Shown here in pieces: positions 27,056-34,959 of a stretch of 64,000 bases of DNA (position 1 is the stretch's first letter; every line of letters begins with the position of its first letter). A program made the position numbers and the translations under genes. Below the pieces are notes generated by a model. It was not told the origin of the DNA and made no database searches. It saw only the letters and a program-made list of their open reading frames with translations. The stretch comes from Gemmatimonadota bacterium. GTDB taxonomy: Bacteria > JAAXHH01. The stretch spans positions 124,001-188,000 of the forward strand of contig JAPOZT010000004.1 of assembly GCA_026705925.1 (NCBI GenBank), in the 5' to 3' direction.

Positions 27056-27131
27056 GCGGTCTAGCCTGGCCGGCATGGTCAGCCTGGCCGGCATGGTCAG
27101 CCTGGCCGGCATGGTCAGCCTGGCGGTCTAG
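27056..27131. repeat. 18-bp tandem repeat flanked by 9-bp direct repeats
   Basis: Three exact copies of CCTGGCCGGCATGGTCAG (27065-27118) plus a partial copy lie between two copies of GCGGTCTAG (27056-27064 and 27123-27131). The right flank contains the stop codon of the small gene at 27128. On the comB strand each unit supplies AGG-N6-ATG. A one-mismatch copy of the 18-mer occurs inside chdC. Confidence 0.9.
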
Positions 27132-27307
27132 GCGCTCGACTGTTCATCGCGTGTCATGTTGCGCAGATACCTGTTCAGCTTGTGGGTCTCGTAACGGAAA
27201 TCATCGATGTGCCGGGCGATCGTCGACAAAAGGATGACCACCTCGTGCAGCTCGCCACGCAGTTCATTCAGTACCTCGTTGGTCTCTTGCACTTCCGTGT
27301 TTCGCAT
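27128..27307 (-). CDS. 59-aa coiled-coil small protein
   Basis: An open frame of 59 codons starts at an ATG with GGGAG seven bases upstream and encodes MRNTEVQETNEVLNELRGEL, then HEVVILLSTIARHIDDFRYE, then THKLNRYLRNMTRDEQSSA. The heptad-like spacing of Leu, Val and Ile suggests an amphipathic helix or coiled coil, with no membrane segment. It is the first gene of a presumed unit with the ComB-like gene, separated from it only by the tandem repeat. No family is recognised. It is easy to miss because of its size. Confidence 0.65.
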   Translation of the reverse strand: MRNTEVQETNEVLNELRGELHEVVILLSTIARHIDDFRYETHKLNRYLRNMTRDEQSSA

Positions 27308-27508
27308 GAAATCACTCCCGATTCGGTGCGGACAGTTCTTTAGGAACGAGTGCGCACTGGGCCGGCACCCGGTGCGAAAGCCCGAATGCCATCATTAAAC
27401 AAGGTGTATAGTTACTATATAGTTTATTATTATCTCAAACGGAAGTTTAATTCACTTTTTTTGTTACAACATGGGAATATGCATCCGGTCCGGCCTACGT
27501 CTGCCGGC
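27308..27508. other. AT-rich spacer with palindrome
   Basis: This 200-bp spacer lies between the PhyH gene and the 59-aa gene, both on the minus strand. It is strikingly AT-rich and holds the palindrome TATAGTTACTATA at 27407-27419, likely part of the promoter region of the small gene. TTGAGA and TATACA elements are present on the minus strand, but their spacing is not ideal. Confidence 0.4.
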
Positions 27509-28327
27509 CTACACCTGCTGGCCCGCGGTCTCCAGCGTGAAGGTCTCCCGGCCATCCAGACCGCACGCCACAGGATAGGTTTTATCCCTGGGGCCGCCTT
27601 TGCCGGGGACGTAGCGGACATGGGGCGGGAAGTAGGCGTAAAGCGCCGTATTGCGTGGGTGGGGGGACCGGTTGGGACCGGATCCGTGTACCATCAGGCT
27701 GTGGAAAAAGAGCGCACTGCCGGCCTTCAGCGGCACCTCGATCTGATGGGCATCCTGCAGTTCGCGCTCTTGCGTGGGTTCCGAATCCTGTTCCTGCGCG
27801 ATGAGACCCCAGTCTTTCAGACCCCAGGTGTGACTGCGCGGGATGACTTTGAAACAGCCGTTCTCGGTCGTGGCGTCGTTCAGGGCGATGCTGACGGTCA
27901 CGAGCGCGGGCGGTTCGATGGGCCAGTAGGCCGAATCCTGGTGGGGCGCATGGGCGGAACCGTGAAAGGCCGGCTTGAGCATCAGGGTGCTGCGGAACAG
28001 CAGCAGGTCGGGACCGAGCAATCCACCCACCACCCGGAGCAGCCTGGGATGGACGGATAGGTCGCGAAAGTACGGCGAGATTGCCCGCGTGTTTTCGATT
28101 TTCCTCAGCACGGGCAGGCCGTCCGGCCGGATCGCGCCCTTCGCGTAGGGTTCGCGTTGGAATTGCGAGGATGCCGGATCGCCGGCGGACTCGAGCTCCG
28201 CCGACAGCTCGTGCAGGCGTTCGATTTCCTCGTGACATGCGGACAGTTCATCCGCCGACAGCAGGCCTTCGACGACCAGGTATCCCTCTTTCTCGAAAAA
28301 GGCCTTCTGTTGAGCCAGGTTGTTCAT
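27509..28327 (-). CDS. phytanoyl-CoA dioxygenase (PhyH) family protein
   Basis: The 272-aa protein is an Fe(II)/2-oxoglutarate oxygenase of the PhyH family. The iron ligands His and Asp are in APHQDSAYW and the distal His in MVHGSGPNRS, whose Arg would bind 2-oxoglutarate. FEKEGYLVVEGLLSADEL is the usual N-terminal helix-strand. The start is the ATG before NNLAQQK, with AGGGGA about nine bases upstream. It overlaps the stop of the preceding membrane-protein gene (ATGA), so the two are translationally coupled. Marine bacteria often hold many PhyH paralogues with unknown small-molecule substrates; nothing here names the substrate. Confidence 0.92.
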   Translation of the reverse strand: MNNLAQQKAFFEKEGYLVVEGLLSADELSACHEEIERLHELSAELESAGDPASSQFQREPYAKGAIRPDGLPVLRKIENTRAISPYFRDLSVHPRLLRVVGGLLGPDLLLFRSTLMLKPAFHGSAHAPHQDSAYWPIEPPALVTVSIALNDATTENGCFKVIPRSHTWGLKDWGLIAQEQDSEPTQERELQDAHQIEVPLKAGSALFFHSLMVHGSGPNRSPHPRNTALYAYFPPHVRYVPGKGGPRDKTYPVACGLDGRETFTLETAGQQV

Positions 28328-28770
28328 CGTTGTGTCCCCTGTGTTCTGTACCGCCCATAGATCCAGTAAGCCAGTGCGGAAAGACCGACGAGATCGCATA
28401 TGAAAACAGGCAAGCGGTATACCGCCACTTCGTCGTAACGCATCACGGCGCCGCTGGCTCCCATGGCGGCGACGAGAAACGAGCAGGCCACCAGCCGCCT
28501 CGCCCATCGGTTCCCGGCCAGCGGGGCGGCCAGGATACCGAGCAGCGCGGCATGGAATATGACGAACCCCGCATACCCGTTTCTCGTAGCCTGGGCGATC
28601 TCCCATTCATACCGGTAGTGCCAGATCATGAGCACATGGGCGAAGACGATCAGCGCGACTGGCATCATGTGCTTCGGCCGGTGCCGGCCTGCGGCCACCA
28701 GGGCCATGTTCGCGGTCAACCCGGCGTAGCCCGTGATCGCGGCGAGAAAGGTAATCGTTTCGATATACAT
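28324..28770 (-). CDS. small multi-pass membrane protein
   Basis: The 148-aa product has about four hydrophobic segments (starting ETITFLAAITGYAGLTANMA, then a His-rich HAVLMIWHYRYEW-like segment, FHAALLGILAAPLA and FICDLVGLSALAYWIYG). The start is placed at the ATG before YIETITFL; the frame is open further upstream but that part lacks membrane character. It precedes and overlaps the PhyH gene. No domain is recognised. A partner role for the PhyH enzyme is an inference from the overlap only. Confidence 0.75.
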   Translation of the reverse strand: MYIETITFLAAITGYAGLTANMALVAAGRHRPKHMMPVALIVFAHVLMIWHYRYEWEIAQATRNGYAGFVIFHAALLGILAAPLAGNRWARRLVACSFLVAAMGASGAVMRYDEVAVYRLPVFICDLVGLSALAYWIYGRYRTQGTQR

Positions 28771-28988
28771 GGTTCGCGGGTGCGCTCGCGGATGGTCCTG
28801 GTCAGCCGGGATCGAAAATGCGTATGGTCCGAACGATTTTGTGCATCTTTTTCGGCGTTTCGGAGTCCAATAAAGTAGTACAGGCGGACATCGAACACGT
28901 GATTGCATCACGGCCACGATCGATTGCCCGCCAATGATCAAGGATTCGATATGACTCCGGCGCCCCGCGGGAGCATATCCAATCATCC

Positions 28989-29048
28989 AAGCGACGGCAT
29001 TCCTTGCCGCTTCCCATGCGGCCGCCCAAATGCCGTCGCTTTCTTTTT
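28989..29048 (+). terminator. perfect 13-bp stem-loop followed by a T-tract
   Basis: AAGCGACGGCATT (28989-29001) and AATGCCGTCGCTT (29029-29041) are perfect reverse complements with a 27-nt loop, followed by TCTTTTT on the plus strand. The neighbouring genes are both on the minus strand, so the orientation is odd. It sits just past the 3' end of the PcfJ-like gene. Confidence 0.5.
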
Positions 29049-29049
29049 G

Positions 29050-30753
29050 CTAAACCCTCCGCATAGCCCACGATTTGGCGCCCGGCAGCGTCAACCCTTC
29101 CTGGTCGGCCCACATGGAAAGCACGTTCCAGCCTTCCTGCGCACGGCCGCTGTGGGCGTCCGTGGGCCGGCTGTTGCTGCGGCCGCGCACCTGGCGGATG
29201 TACTTCCTGTTGTTGAGCAGTTCGATGGTCAGCACGTTTCGGGTCGTTCCGGATCCCAGGTATTCGACCTTCATGGACCAGATGGACCGGGTGCCATTCG
29301 CGCAGGAGGTCAGGTACGACGCCACGCAGTGCTTCATGTGCTTGCCCTCGTAGGACAGGTCCCGGCTGTTGCGGATCTCCTCGATACGCCAGGTCCGTAT
29401 CTCCCCCGCCCTTTCGTCCTCGTCCACCCACGTGTATCCCTTTACCCCGCAGGATGCCCACTGGCGGGATTTCTTCGGCTGAGATCGATTCATCCCGCGG
29501 TGCCAGGCTTCCACCCGCCGCAGCATGGATTCGGGCGTGCGGCCTTTCATGGTGAAATCCGGTTCGGGCGGGTCGATGGAGCGAACGCTGCCGACCGGAT
29601 CCCGTTGCTCCTGAACGACCGTTCGCCGGTGATGGATGTAGTCGACGATCGGTCCCACGTGCGCTACGTCGAGCATGGGGTTATTCACAAAGAAGTGCAG
29701 CACGGTCTCCCAGAACGGCCCGTCCTCGAACCTTTCCCCGAGCATAGAATCGCACACCGACTCCGCCAGCAGGTCGTCTCCGCCCATCCCGATCACCTGG
29801 GCCCACCGAAGGGCCATGTCCACCGTGTATCCGGACGGGGCGGACACGATGAACGCATGGGCCATGCGCTTGGTGAAGCGCAGTGGTATGGCGGCCTTGC
29901 GGATGTTCTGGCCGGTGCCCACATGAACGAACCAGTCCTGCCGGGTCTTCGCCTCGGAATCCATACCCGCGAAAAACGCCGTATCCATGCACGCGGGTAC
30001 GTCGTATTCGGCCAGGAGATGTCTCGCCAGCGCGCCGAACTGCCGCCGGCCGTTGTGGCTATCCGGTTTCCACGCCTCCACCTTTCGGATCCAGCGGCCG
30101 TGACAGGCGGCCAGCGACGCCAGCCCGTCCACGAAATTGTTGGCCGGCTGCGATCCGAATTGGGGCACGACCGGTTTGAGATGATACAGTCTTCCCTGGC
30201 TTTCGATGTGAAGGAGGAGCGTCAGGAAGGCGGACCGGGCCCCCGGATCGAGGGGCGCGTTCTGAAAGAGATGGCGCACCCGGAGCAGCACGGGACTGGT
30301 GAGATCTCGGTCGTCTATGTCTCCGGCGGCGATCCGCTTCAGCAGGTCTTTCCGGCGCCTGCGATGCTGACTGGCGGACGACCGGTCGGCCTTCTCCCGG
30401 CTGCGCGACTGCTGCCCGAGCCGGATCTCGTGCCGGCGTTGCGCCTTGCTCTTCTGAAGCCCGTCCCCGGCGCCGTGCGCCCGGCACCACGCCTGGTACT
30501 CCGCGACCGTGCCCAGACCCAGGGCGTTGATATGCGCCTCGAGTTCCGAGTCGATCCGGTGCTGTTTCGTAGTCTTCCGCGACGAGGCCAGTTCCTGCCG
30601 CCGCTGCGGCAGGGTCTTGTTGAGCCGGACGTTGAAACCGTTCTCCCGGCACCAGGTCCTGTAGGCTTCCACCGTAGCCAGGTGAAGCGAACGGAGATGC
30701 CGGCGCATCGGTGCGGTCAGTCGCGGGTCGGCCTCGAGATGGGTCTCAGGCAT
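29050..30753 (-). CDS. PcfJ-like protein
   Basis: The 567-aa protein carries a PcfJ-like C-terminal domain, recognised by the segment SYEGKHMKHCVASYLTSC and a nearby IWSMK strand. PcfJ was named from a conjugative plasmid but chromosomal homologues of unknown role exist. The N-terminal 150 residues are Arg-, Gln- and Lys-rich and contain two copies of a short motif (EAYRTWCRENG and AEYQAWCRAHG), each followed by a basic KTLPQRRQE or KSKAQRRHE stretch. That looks like a duplicated DNA- or RNA-binding helix. The start is the ATG before PETHLEAD, with AGGA seven bases upstream; 21 further codons upstream are open. Confidence 0.78.
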   Translation of the reverse strand: MPETHLEADPRLTAPMRRHLRSLHLATVEAYRTWCRENGFNVRLNKTLPQRRQELASSRKTTKQHRIDSELEAHINALGLGTVAEYQAWCRAHGAGDGLQKSKAQRRHEIRLGQQSRSREKADRSSASQHRRRRKDLLKRIAAGDIDDRDLTSPVLLRVRHLFQNAPLDPGARSAFLTLLLHIESQGRLYHLKPVVPQFGSQPANNFVDGLASLAACHGRWIRKVEAWKPDSHNGRRQFGALARHLLAEYDVPACMDTAFFAGMDSEAKTRQDWFVHVGTGQNIRKAAIPLRFTKRMAHAFIVSAPSGYTVDMALRWAQVIGMGGDDLLAESVCDSMLGERFEDGPFWETVLHFFVNNPMLDVAHVGPIVDYIHHRRTVVQEQRDPVGSVRSIDPPEPDFTMKGRTPESMLRRVEAWHRGMNRSQPKKSRQWASCGVKGYTWVDEDERAGEIRTWRIEEIRNSRDLSYEGKHMKHCVASYLTSCANGTRSIWSMKVEYLGSGTTRNVLTIELLNNRKYIRQVRGRSNSRPTDAHSGRAQEGWNVLSMWADQEGLTLPGAKSWAMRRV

Positions 30754-30912
30754 GACGAATCCTGTGTAAGTAGGGTCTTCCCCGTTACTGTACACCATTG
30801 CGGATGTATTCGGCAACTGCTTTCACTTCCCGTCCGGGGCTGGCGGTGGAATCCGGCGGTGGGTTCCGGATCGCAGCCCTGGACCGCAGTCTCGGCGAGG
30901 AGACGAGGCGGC

Positions 30913-31002
30913 GCGGAGGACAAAGGCTGTGCGGAGGACAAAGGCGACGCGGAGTCCGCGAGGCATGCGGGCCGTACGAACCACGCGAGGCATGCGGGCG
31001 GC
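30913..31002. repeat. 18-bp and 27-bp repeats in the lpdA/pcfJ spacer
   Basis: GCGGAGGACAAAGGC occurs at 30913 and 30931, an 18-bp period. GCGAGGCATGCGGGC occurs at 30958 and 30985, a 27-bp period. All are multiples of nine although the region is a 250-bp intergenic spacer (30754-31003). Confidence 0.7.
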
Positions 31003-31003
31003 C

Positions 31004-32401
31004 CTAGATGTGGATCGCAGCGCCTTCCAACCCGGCGGCGGCTTCCATGACCAGTTCCGACAGCGTGGGGTGGGCGTGAATGGTCTTGTGGAGTTCGCGG
31101 GTGGTCGATTCCAGCGTGCGCGCGGTGCAGATCTCCGCGATCAGTTCCGTGGCGTCCGCACCGATGATGTGCGCGCCGAGGATCTCGCCGTACTTCGCGT
31201 CCGCGATCAGCTTGACCATGCCGTCCGTCTGGCCGGCGGCCACGGCCTTTCCGCTGGAGCGATAGGGCATTCTGAAAATCTGGATTTCACGCCCGTCCGC
31301 GGCGGCCTGCGCCTCGGTAAGGCCGACGCTGGCGACCTGGGGCTGGCAATAGGTGCATGCGGGGATGTTCTCACGATCGATGGGATCCGATGGATGGTCC
31401 GCGAGCCGCTCCACCAGGTTGATCCCTTCGGCGGAAGCCTTGTGGGCGAGAAGGGGCGGGCCCGTGACGTCGCCGATGGCGTACACACCGGACACCGTCG
31501 TCCGGCACTCCTCATCCACCTTGATGAAACCCCTGTCGGTCTCGACACCGAGCACTTCCAGCCCGATATCCTCGACATTCGCGTCGCGGCCGATGGCCAG
31601 GAGCGTGACGTCGGCGTTCAGCGTCTCTTTTTTCCCGTCGACGGATACGGTTACCGAGGTGCCGGCCGAACCCGATTCGGCCGATTCGACGCGCGCCCCG
31701 GTCTTGATGCCGATCCCCAGTTTCGCGAAGCTCTTTTCCAGCGTTTCGCTGATCTCCTCGTCTTCCACGGGCAGGAGGTGAGGCAGCATCTCGACGATGG
31801 TGACCTCCGTTCCGTAGGCCGCGTAATAGTAGGCGAACTCCACGCCGATCGCACCGCCGCCGATGATGGTCATCGACCCGGGGGGCTCTTCGATCAGCAT
31901 GGCTTCGGTACTGGTGATGATCCGCTTACCGTCCACCGGAACGGCCGGGATCGCCTTGGAGCGCGAACCCGTCGCCAGCACGATCGAGCGGGCGTTTACG
32001 GTCTGCGTTTCACCCTTGCCGTTCGTCACGTCGACGGACGTGGCCGAAGCCAGGCGGCCGTGGCCGCTGACGAGATCCACCTTGTTCTTCTTGAGGAGAA
32101 ACTTGATGCCGCCGGCCAGGGTGTCGGCCGCCTTGCGGCTGCGCTGCACAGCCTTGCCCATGTCGAACTGAAGGTTGTCACATGAAATGCCGTAGTCTTC
32201 GGCGTGACGCAGGGTCAGTACGAGCTCGGCGTTCTTCAGCAGCGCCTTGGTGGGAATGCACCCCCAGTTCAGGCACACGCCGCCGGGTTTGTCCTTTTCG
32301 ATCACCACCGATTTCAAGCCCAACTGGGCCGCGCGAATCGCCGAAACATACCCACCTGGACCACCGCCGACCACCGCCACGTCGTAGATCTCTGATGCCA
32401 T
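31004..32401 (-). CDS. lpdA: dihydrolipoyl dehydrogenase
   Basis: The 465-aa flavoprotein oxidises the dihydrolipoyl group of 2-oxoacid dehydrogenases or the glycine cleavage H protein, with NAD as acceptor. The FAD fold GGGPGGYVSAIRAAQLG is at the N-terminus, the redox disulfide is in GGVCLNWGCIPTK, and the NAD fold is GGGAIGVEFAYYYAAYG. The active-site His-Glu pair is in the C-terminal HAHPTLSE. The ATG before ASEIYDV has GGAG seven bases upstream; a start ten codons earlier lacks one. It stands alone, with no E1/E2 genes nearby, so it may serve several complexes, including glycine cleavage (gcvPB at the window start). Confidence 0.96.
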   Translation of the reverse strand: MASEIYDVAVVGGGPGGYVSAIRAAQLGLKSVVIEKDKPGGVCLNWGCIPTKALLKNAELVLTLRHAEDYGISCDNLQFDMGKAVQRSRKAADTLAGGIKFLLKKNKVDLVSGHGRLASATSVDVTNGKGETQTVNARSIVLATGSRSKAIPAVPVDGKRIITSTEAMLIEEPPGSMTIIGGGAIGVEFAYYYAAYGTEVTIVEMLPHLLPVEDEEISETLEKSFAKLGIGIKTGARVESAESGSAGTSVTVSVDGKKETLNADVTLLAIGRDANVEDIGLEVLGVETDRGFIKVDEECRTTVSGVYAIGDVTGPPLLAHKASAEGINLVERLADHPSDPIDRENIPACTYCQPQVASVGLTEAQAAADGREIQIFRMPYRSSGKAVAAGQTDGMVKLIADAKYGEILGAHIIGADATELIAEICTARTLESTTRELHKTIHAHPTLSELVMEAAAGLEGAAIHI

Positions 32402-32580
32402 GTCTGACTCCGGAATATGAATGAATCCCAACAGCTCCTGAAGCGCTGGTATAACTAAGGCGCAAGGCCCCGTATGTCAAGATAATTCTCTTGTCTGCCA
32501 GGGCTTTACGTTGTATCATGAAAAGGAGCGGAGGACCCGGGTATACGGGCCTCGGAGCGTGCATCGAAACGGCCGGACAC

Positions 32581-33810
32581 ATGACCCTGGAAGCCATCAC
32601 CAAGTCCATCACACGCAAGCGCATAACCGAGCTGATTGAAGGGCTGGTCGCCATCCCGTCGGTCACGGGAAACGAACGGGCTCTGGGCGACATGCTCCAT
32701 GGGTATTTTGGCGAGATCGGCCTTGACGAGGTACACCGGATTCCGGTGGAGGATTCGGGCGACACGCTGGCCGTGCGGATACCCGGTCGAGGGAACGGCA
32801 ACGGTCGCGAGAACGGCAACGGTCGCGGGAACGGCAACGGTCGCGGGAACGGCCGCGCGTTCATGCTCAATTTCCACCAGGACACCTTCGACGCATGCGA
32901 TGGCTGGGAAACGGACCCGTGGTCGCCCGTGGTCAAAGACGGATGCTTGTACGGGCTGGGCGCACACGACATGAAGGCCGGTGCGGCGGCCGTACTCGCC
33001 GCGGTGGAGGCCATCGTACGGTCCGGGGCGGAACTGGCCGGCGACCTGATCGTCTCCGCCACGACCGACGAGGAGAACTGGTCCCGGGGCGCCCACGCCC
33101 TGATCGACAGCGGGCTGCTCGCGGGGTGCGAAGGCTGCCTCATCCCCGAACCTACCCCGCCGGGACGCCTGCGCATCGGTTCGCGGGGCCGTCACGTGAT
33201 CAAGATCGACCTGGCGGGCAGGACGGCCCACGCCGCATACACGGGAGAGGGCGTCAACGCCGTTCACGACGCCGCGAAGATCGTCACGGCCCTGGACCGG
33301 ATCGAACTCGGCTGGAACGAGGAGTACGACCTCGGCGGTACGATCTGCGTCATCGAAATCAGCGGGGGAAAAAACATCATCCTCGTGCCGGAACACGCGC
33401 AGGTCGTCCTCGACCGGCACATCCTGCCCGGGCAGTCGATCGAAAAGGCCGCGGAGGACATCGAGACGCTGATCCGGTCCCTGCCGATCGCGTCGGAGTG
33501 GCGTGTCACATGGGACGACCGGCCCACGCCGGCGCCGGCGCCGTACATCGTGGATCCCGGTTCGAAGTTCGTCCAGGCTACCCGGAAACGGGTCGAAGAG
33601 CAGCTCGGCCGGCCCGTGCGATTCGCCCTGGCCCGGAGCGTGGCCGACACGAATCACTTTGCCGTGACCGGGGGCATCCCGACGCTGGTGTACGGCCCCG
33701 AAGGGGGAAACACCTGCCAGGCCAACGAATTCGTCAGTATCGAGTCCACCCTCCGTGTCGCGCGGGCCTATTGCGGCATCGTGACCGATATGCTGGGAGT
33801 CGCGCGCTAG
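32581..33810 (+). CDS. M20 family metallopeptidase (ArgE/DapE-like)
   Basis: The 409-aa protein is a di-zinc M20 hydrolase. Metal ligands are visible: His in NFHQDTFDACDGW, bridging Asp in GLGAHDMKAG, the Glu pair in TTDEENWSRGAH, Glu in IPEPTPPG and His in SVADTNHFAVTGG. The lid domain begins RGRHVIKIDLAGRTAHAAYT. An insertion of three 18-bp units (GNGNGR repeats, residues 71-92) lies just before the first metal-binding strand, where related enzymes have a short loop. The start chosen is the ATG at 32581; an earlier in-frame ATG at 32518 is possible. Its stop is six bases from the next gene, so the two probably form an operon. Substrate unknown. Confidence 0.92.
   Translation: MTLEAITKSITRKRITELIEGLVAIPSVTGNERALGDMLHGYFGEIGLDEVHRIPVEDSGDTLAVRIPGRGNGNGRENGNGRGNGNGRGNGRAFMLNFHQDTFDACDGWETDPWSPVVKDGCLYGLGAHDMKAGAAAVLAAVEAIVRSGAELAGDLIVSATTDEENWSRGAHALIDSGLLAGCEGCLIPEPTPPGRLRIGSRGRHVIKIDLAGRTAHAAYTGEGVNAVHDAAKIVTALDRIELGWNEEYDLGGTICVIEISGGKNIILVPEHAQVVLDRHILPGQSIEKAAEDIETLIRSLPIASEWRVTWDDRPTPAPAPYIVDPGSKFVQATRKRVEEQLGRPVRFALARSVADTNHFAVTGGIPTLVYGPEGGNTCQANEFVSIESTLRVARAYCGIVTDMLGVAR
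32791..32856 (+). repeat. 18-bp in-frame tandem repeat in the M20 gene
   Basis: Units GGGAACGGCAACGGTCGC at 32791, a one-base variant at 32809 and an exact copy at 32827 are followed by a partial unit. They encode GNGNGR repeats. Confidence 0.9.
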
Positions 33811-33816
33811 CCCGTC

Positions 33817-34899
33817 ATGTTTCAACGCCTTCTTATCATTGCCCTCTTCGTTGTGGTCGCGATCCTGCTCGTCCGATCGATCGCGAACTGGTTCAACCGG
33901 GGCGGCTGGATTGGCCGGGGACAGTCCGAAATCAAGGGCAGCTGGACGGTGGTCGAACCGCTGGGCAGGCTCGGCAAAGCCGCCGAAAACATCGTGAAAT
34001 CGTCGTTGAGGCTCGAAGACGAGCATGATGTGCGGAAGGTGGCGGTACTGTTCGACGTGGCGCACCGGACCGTTCGGAACCTCCCCATAGATTCCGTCGA
34101 GTTGCGTATCCTGGCCGACGAGGCATCCGAGCCATTACGCGCCGTACTCTACCGGGACGAGGCCGTATACGCGCCCGGGTGGCTGCTGTTCGCTGCGGAC
34201 CGCGTTCAGGACGTCCACCCCGACATGTACGCGTACGAGGTCAAGCGGCTCACTCTTTCCGCCTACCGGGAGGTCTTCCCTTCGGACGGGGAAACGGTAC
34301 TCCCCCCGGAGCGGACCCTGGCGCCCGTCGCCTACGGAACTCCGCCGGCGGTCGGCGATCGGTACAGCCACCTGGGCAGCCTGGGCGCGGAATACACCCG
34401 GGACGCAGCCTATATCGCCCTGCTCGAGTGCCCGGCGGAGATGCTGCCTGACGAAGCCATGCTGCCCTTGTTGCAGTTGCTCCTCAGGACGGAGGACGAA
34501 CCCGTACCGGATGGCGAGACCCCGGTAGACGAGCTGCTGGCGCGGTACGATGACCGCCTTTATGCGTCGGCCGTCCACGTTATGAACCGATCGGGACCGG
34601 CTGCAAAGGCCAGACCGCCTGCGCCGGACGGTAAGGACGGGCCAACTGCAAAGACCGCGCCGGACGGGCAGTCCGGTCCGCCTGGACCGCCTGGACCGCC
34701 TGGACCACCCATGCCTGGCGCCTACTCGCCCGCACTTTTCCGGCTGATCGGCGCGTGGCCGCGGTCATCGGCGGAACCGCTGTTCCGTGCGGCCTTCGAA
34801 TCGGGTTGGAACGACAGTGCGCGCTTTCTGCCTGAATCGGGATGGGCACAAGACCTGAAGGCCGTGTTTCGAGACAGTCCCTACGGCGCGCCGGCATAG
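33817..34899 (+). CDS. membrane-anchored protein of unknown function
   Basis: The 360-aa protein has one N-terminal membrane segment (residues 4-22, RLLIIALFVVVAILLVRSI) and a mostly soluble remainder. Residues 260-298 form a low-complexity linker (DGKDGPTAKTAPDGQSGPPG, then repeated GPP) produced by a 9-bp tandem repeat. The conserved part before it includes DDRLYASAVHVMNRSG, and the last 60 residues look folded again. No family is recognised. It follows the M20 gene by six bases and is probably co-transcribed with it. Confidence 0.75.
   Translation: MFQRLLIIALFVVVAILLVRSIANWFNRGGWIGRGQSEIKGSWTVVEPLGRLGKAAENIVKSSLRLEDEHDVRKVAVLFDVAHRTVRNLPIDSVELRILADEASEPLRAVLYRDEAVYAPGWLLFAADRVQDVHPDMYAYEVKRLTLSAYREVFPSDGETVLPPERTLAPVAYGTPPAVGDRYSHLGSLGAEYTRDAAYIALLECPAEMLPDEAMLPLLQLLLRTEDEPVPDGETPVDELLARYDDRLYASAVHVMNRSGPAAKARPPAPDGKDGPTAKTAPDGQSGPPGPPGPPGPPMPGAYSPALFRLIGAWPRSSAEPLFRAAFESGWNDSARFLPESGWAQDLKAVFRDSPYGAPA
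34675..34710 (+). repeat. 9-bp in-frame tandem repeat (GPP)
   Basis: Four units near GGACCGCCT (34675, 34684, 34693, 34702) encode a short collagen-like run. Looser related text starts near 34594. Confidence 0.85.
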
Positions 34900-34959
34900 G
34901 ACGGCGGATTGGAGAGGGTGCCGTGAGGACGGCGCCACGACGAACTGGAGGTGACCCCC

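Noticed and set aside
26300-27128. Repeat before comB considered as an insertion sequence scar
   Set aside because: The 9-bp flanks look like a target duplication, but nothing of a transposase or terminal inverted repeat is present between them. It is kept as a repeat finding only.
28802-29461. Minus-strand 219-codon frame
   Set aside because: It overlaps the 3' part of the PcfJ-like gene and a stem-loop, in a different frame, with no recognisable domain.
30929-32185. Plus-strand open frame of 418 codons
   Set aside because: It is antisense to lpdA, whose motifs are unambiguous. High GC content keeps the opposite frame open.
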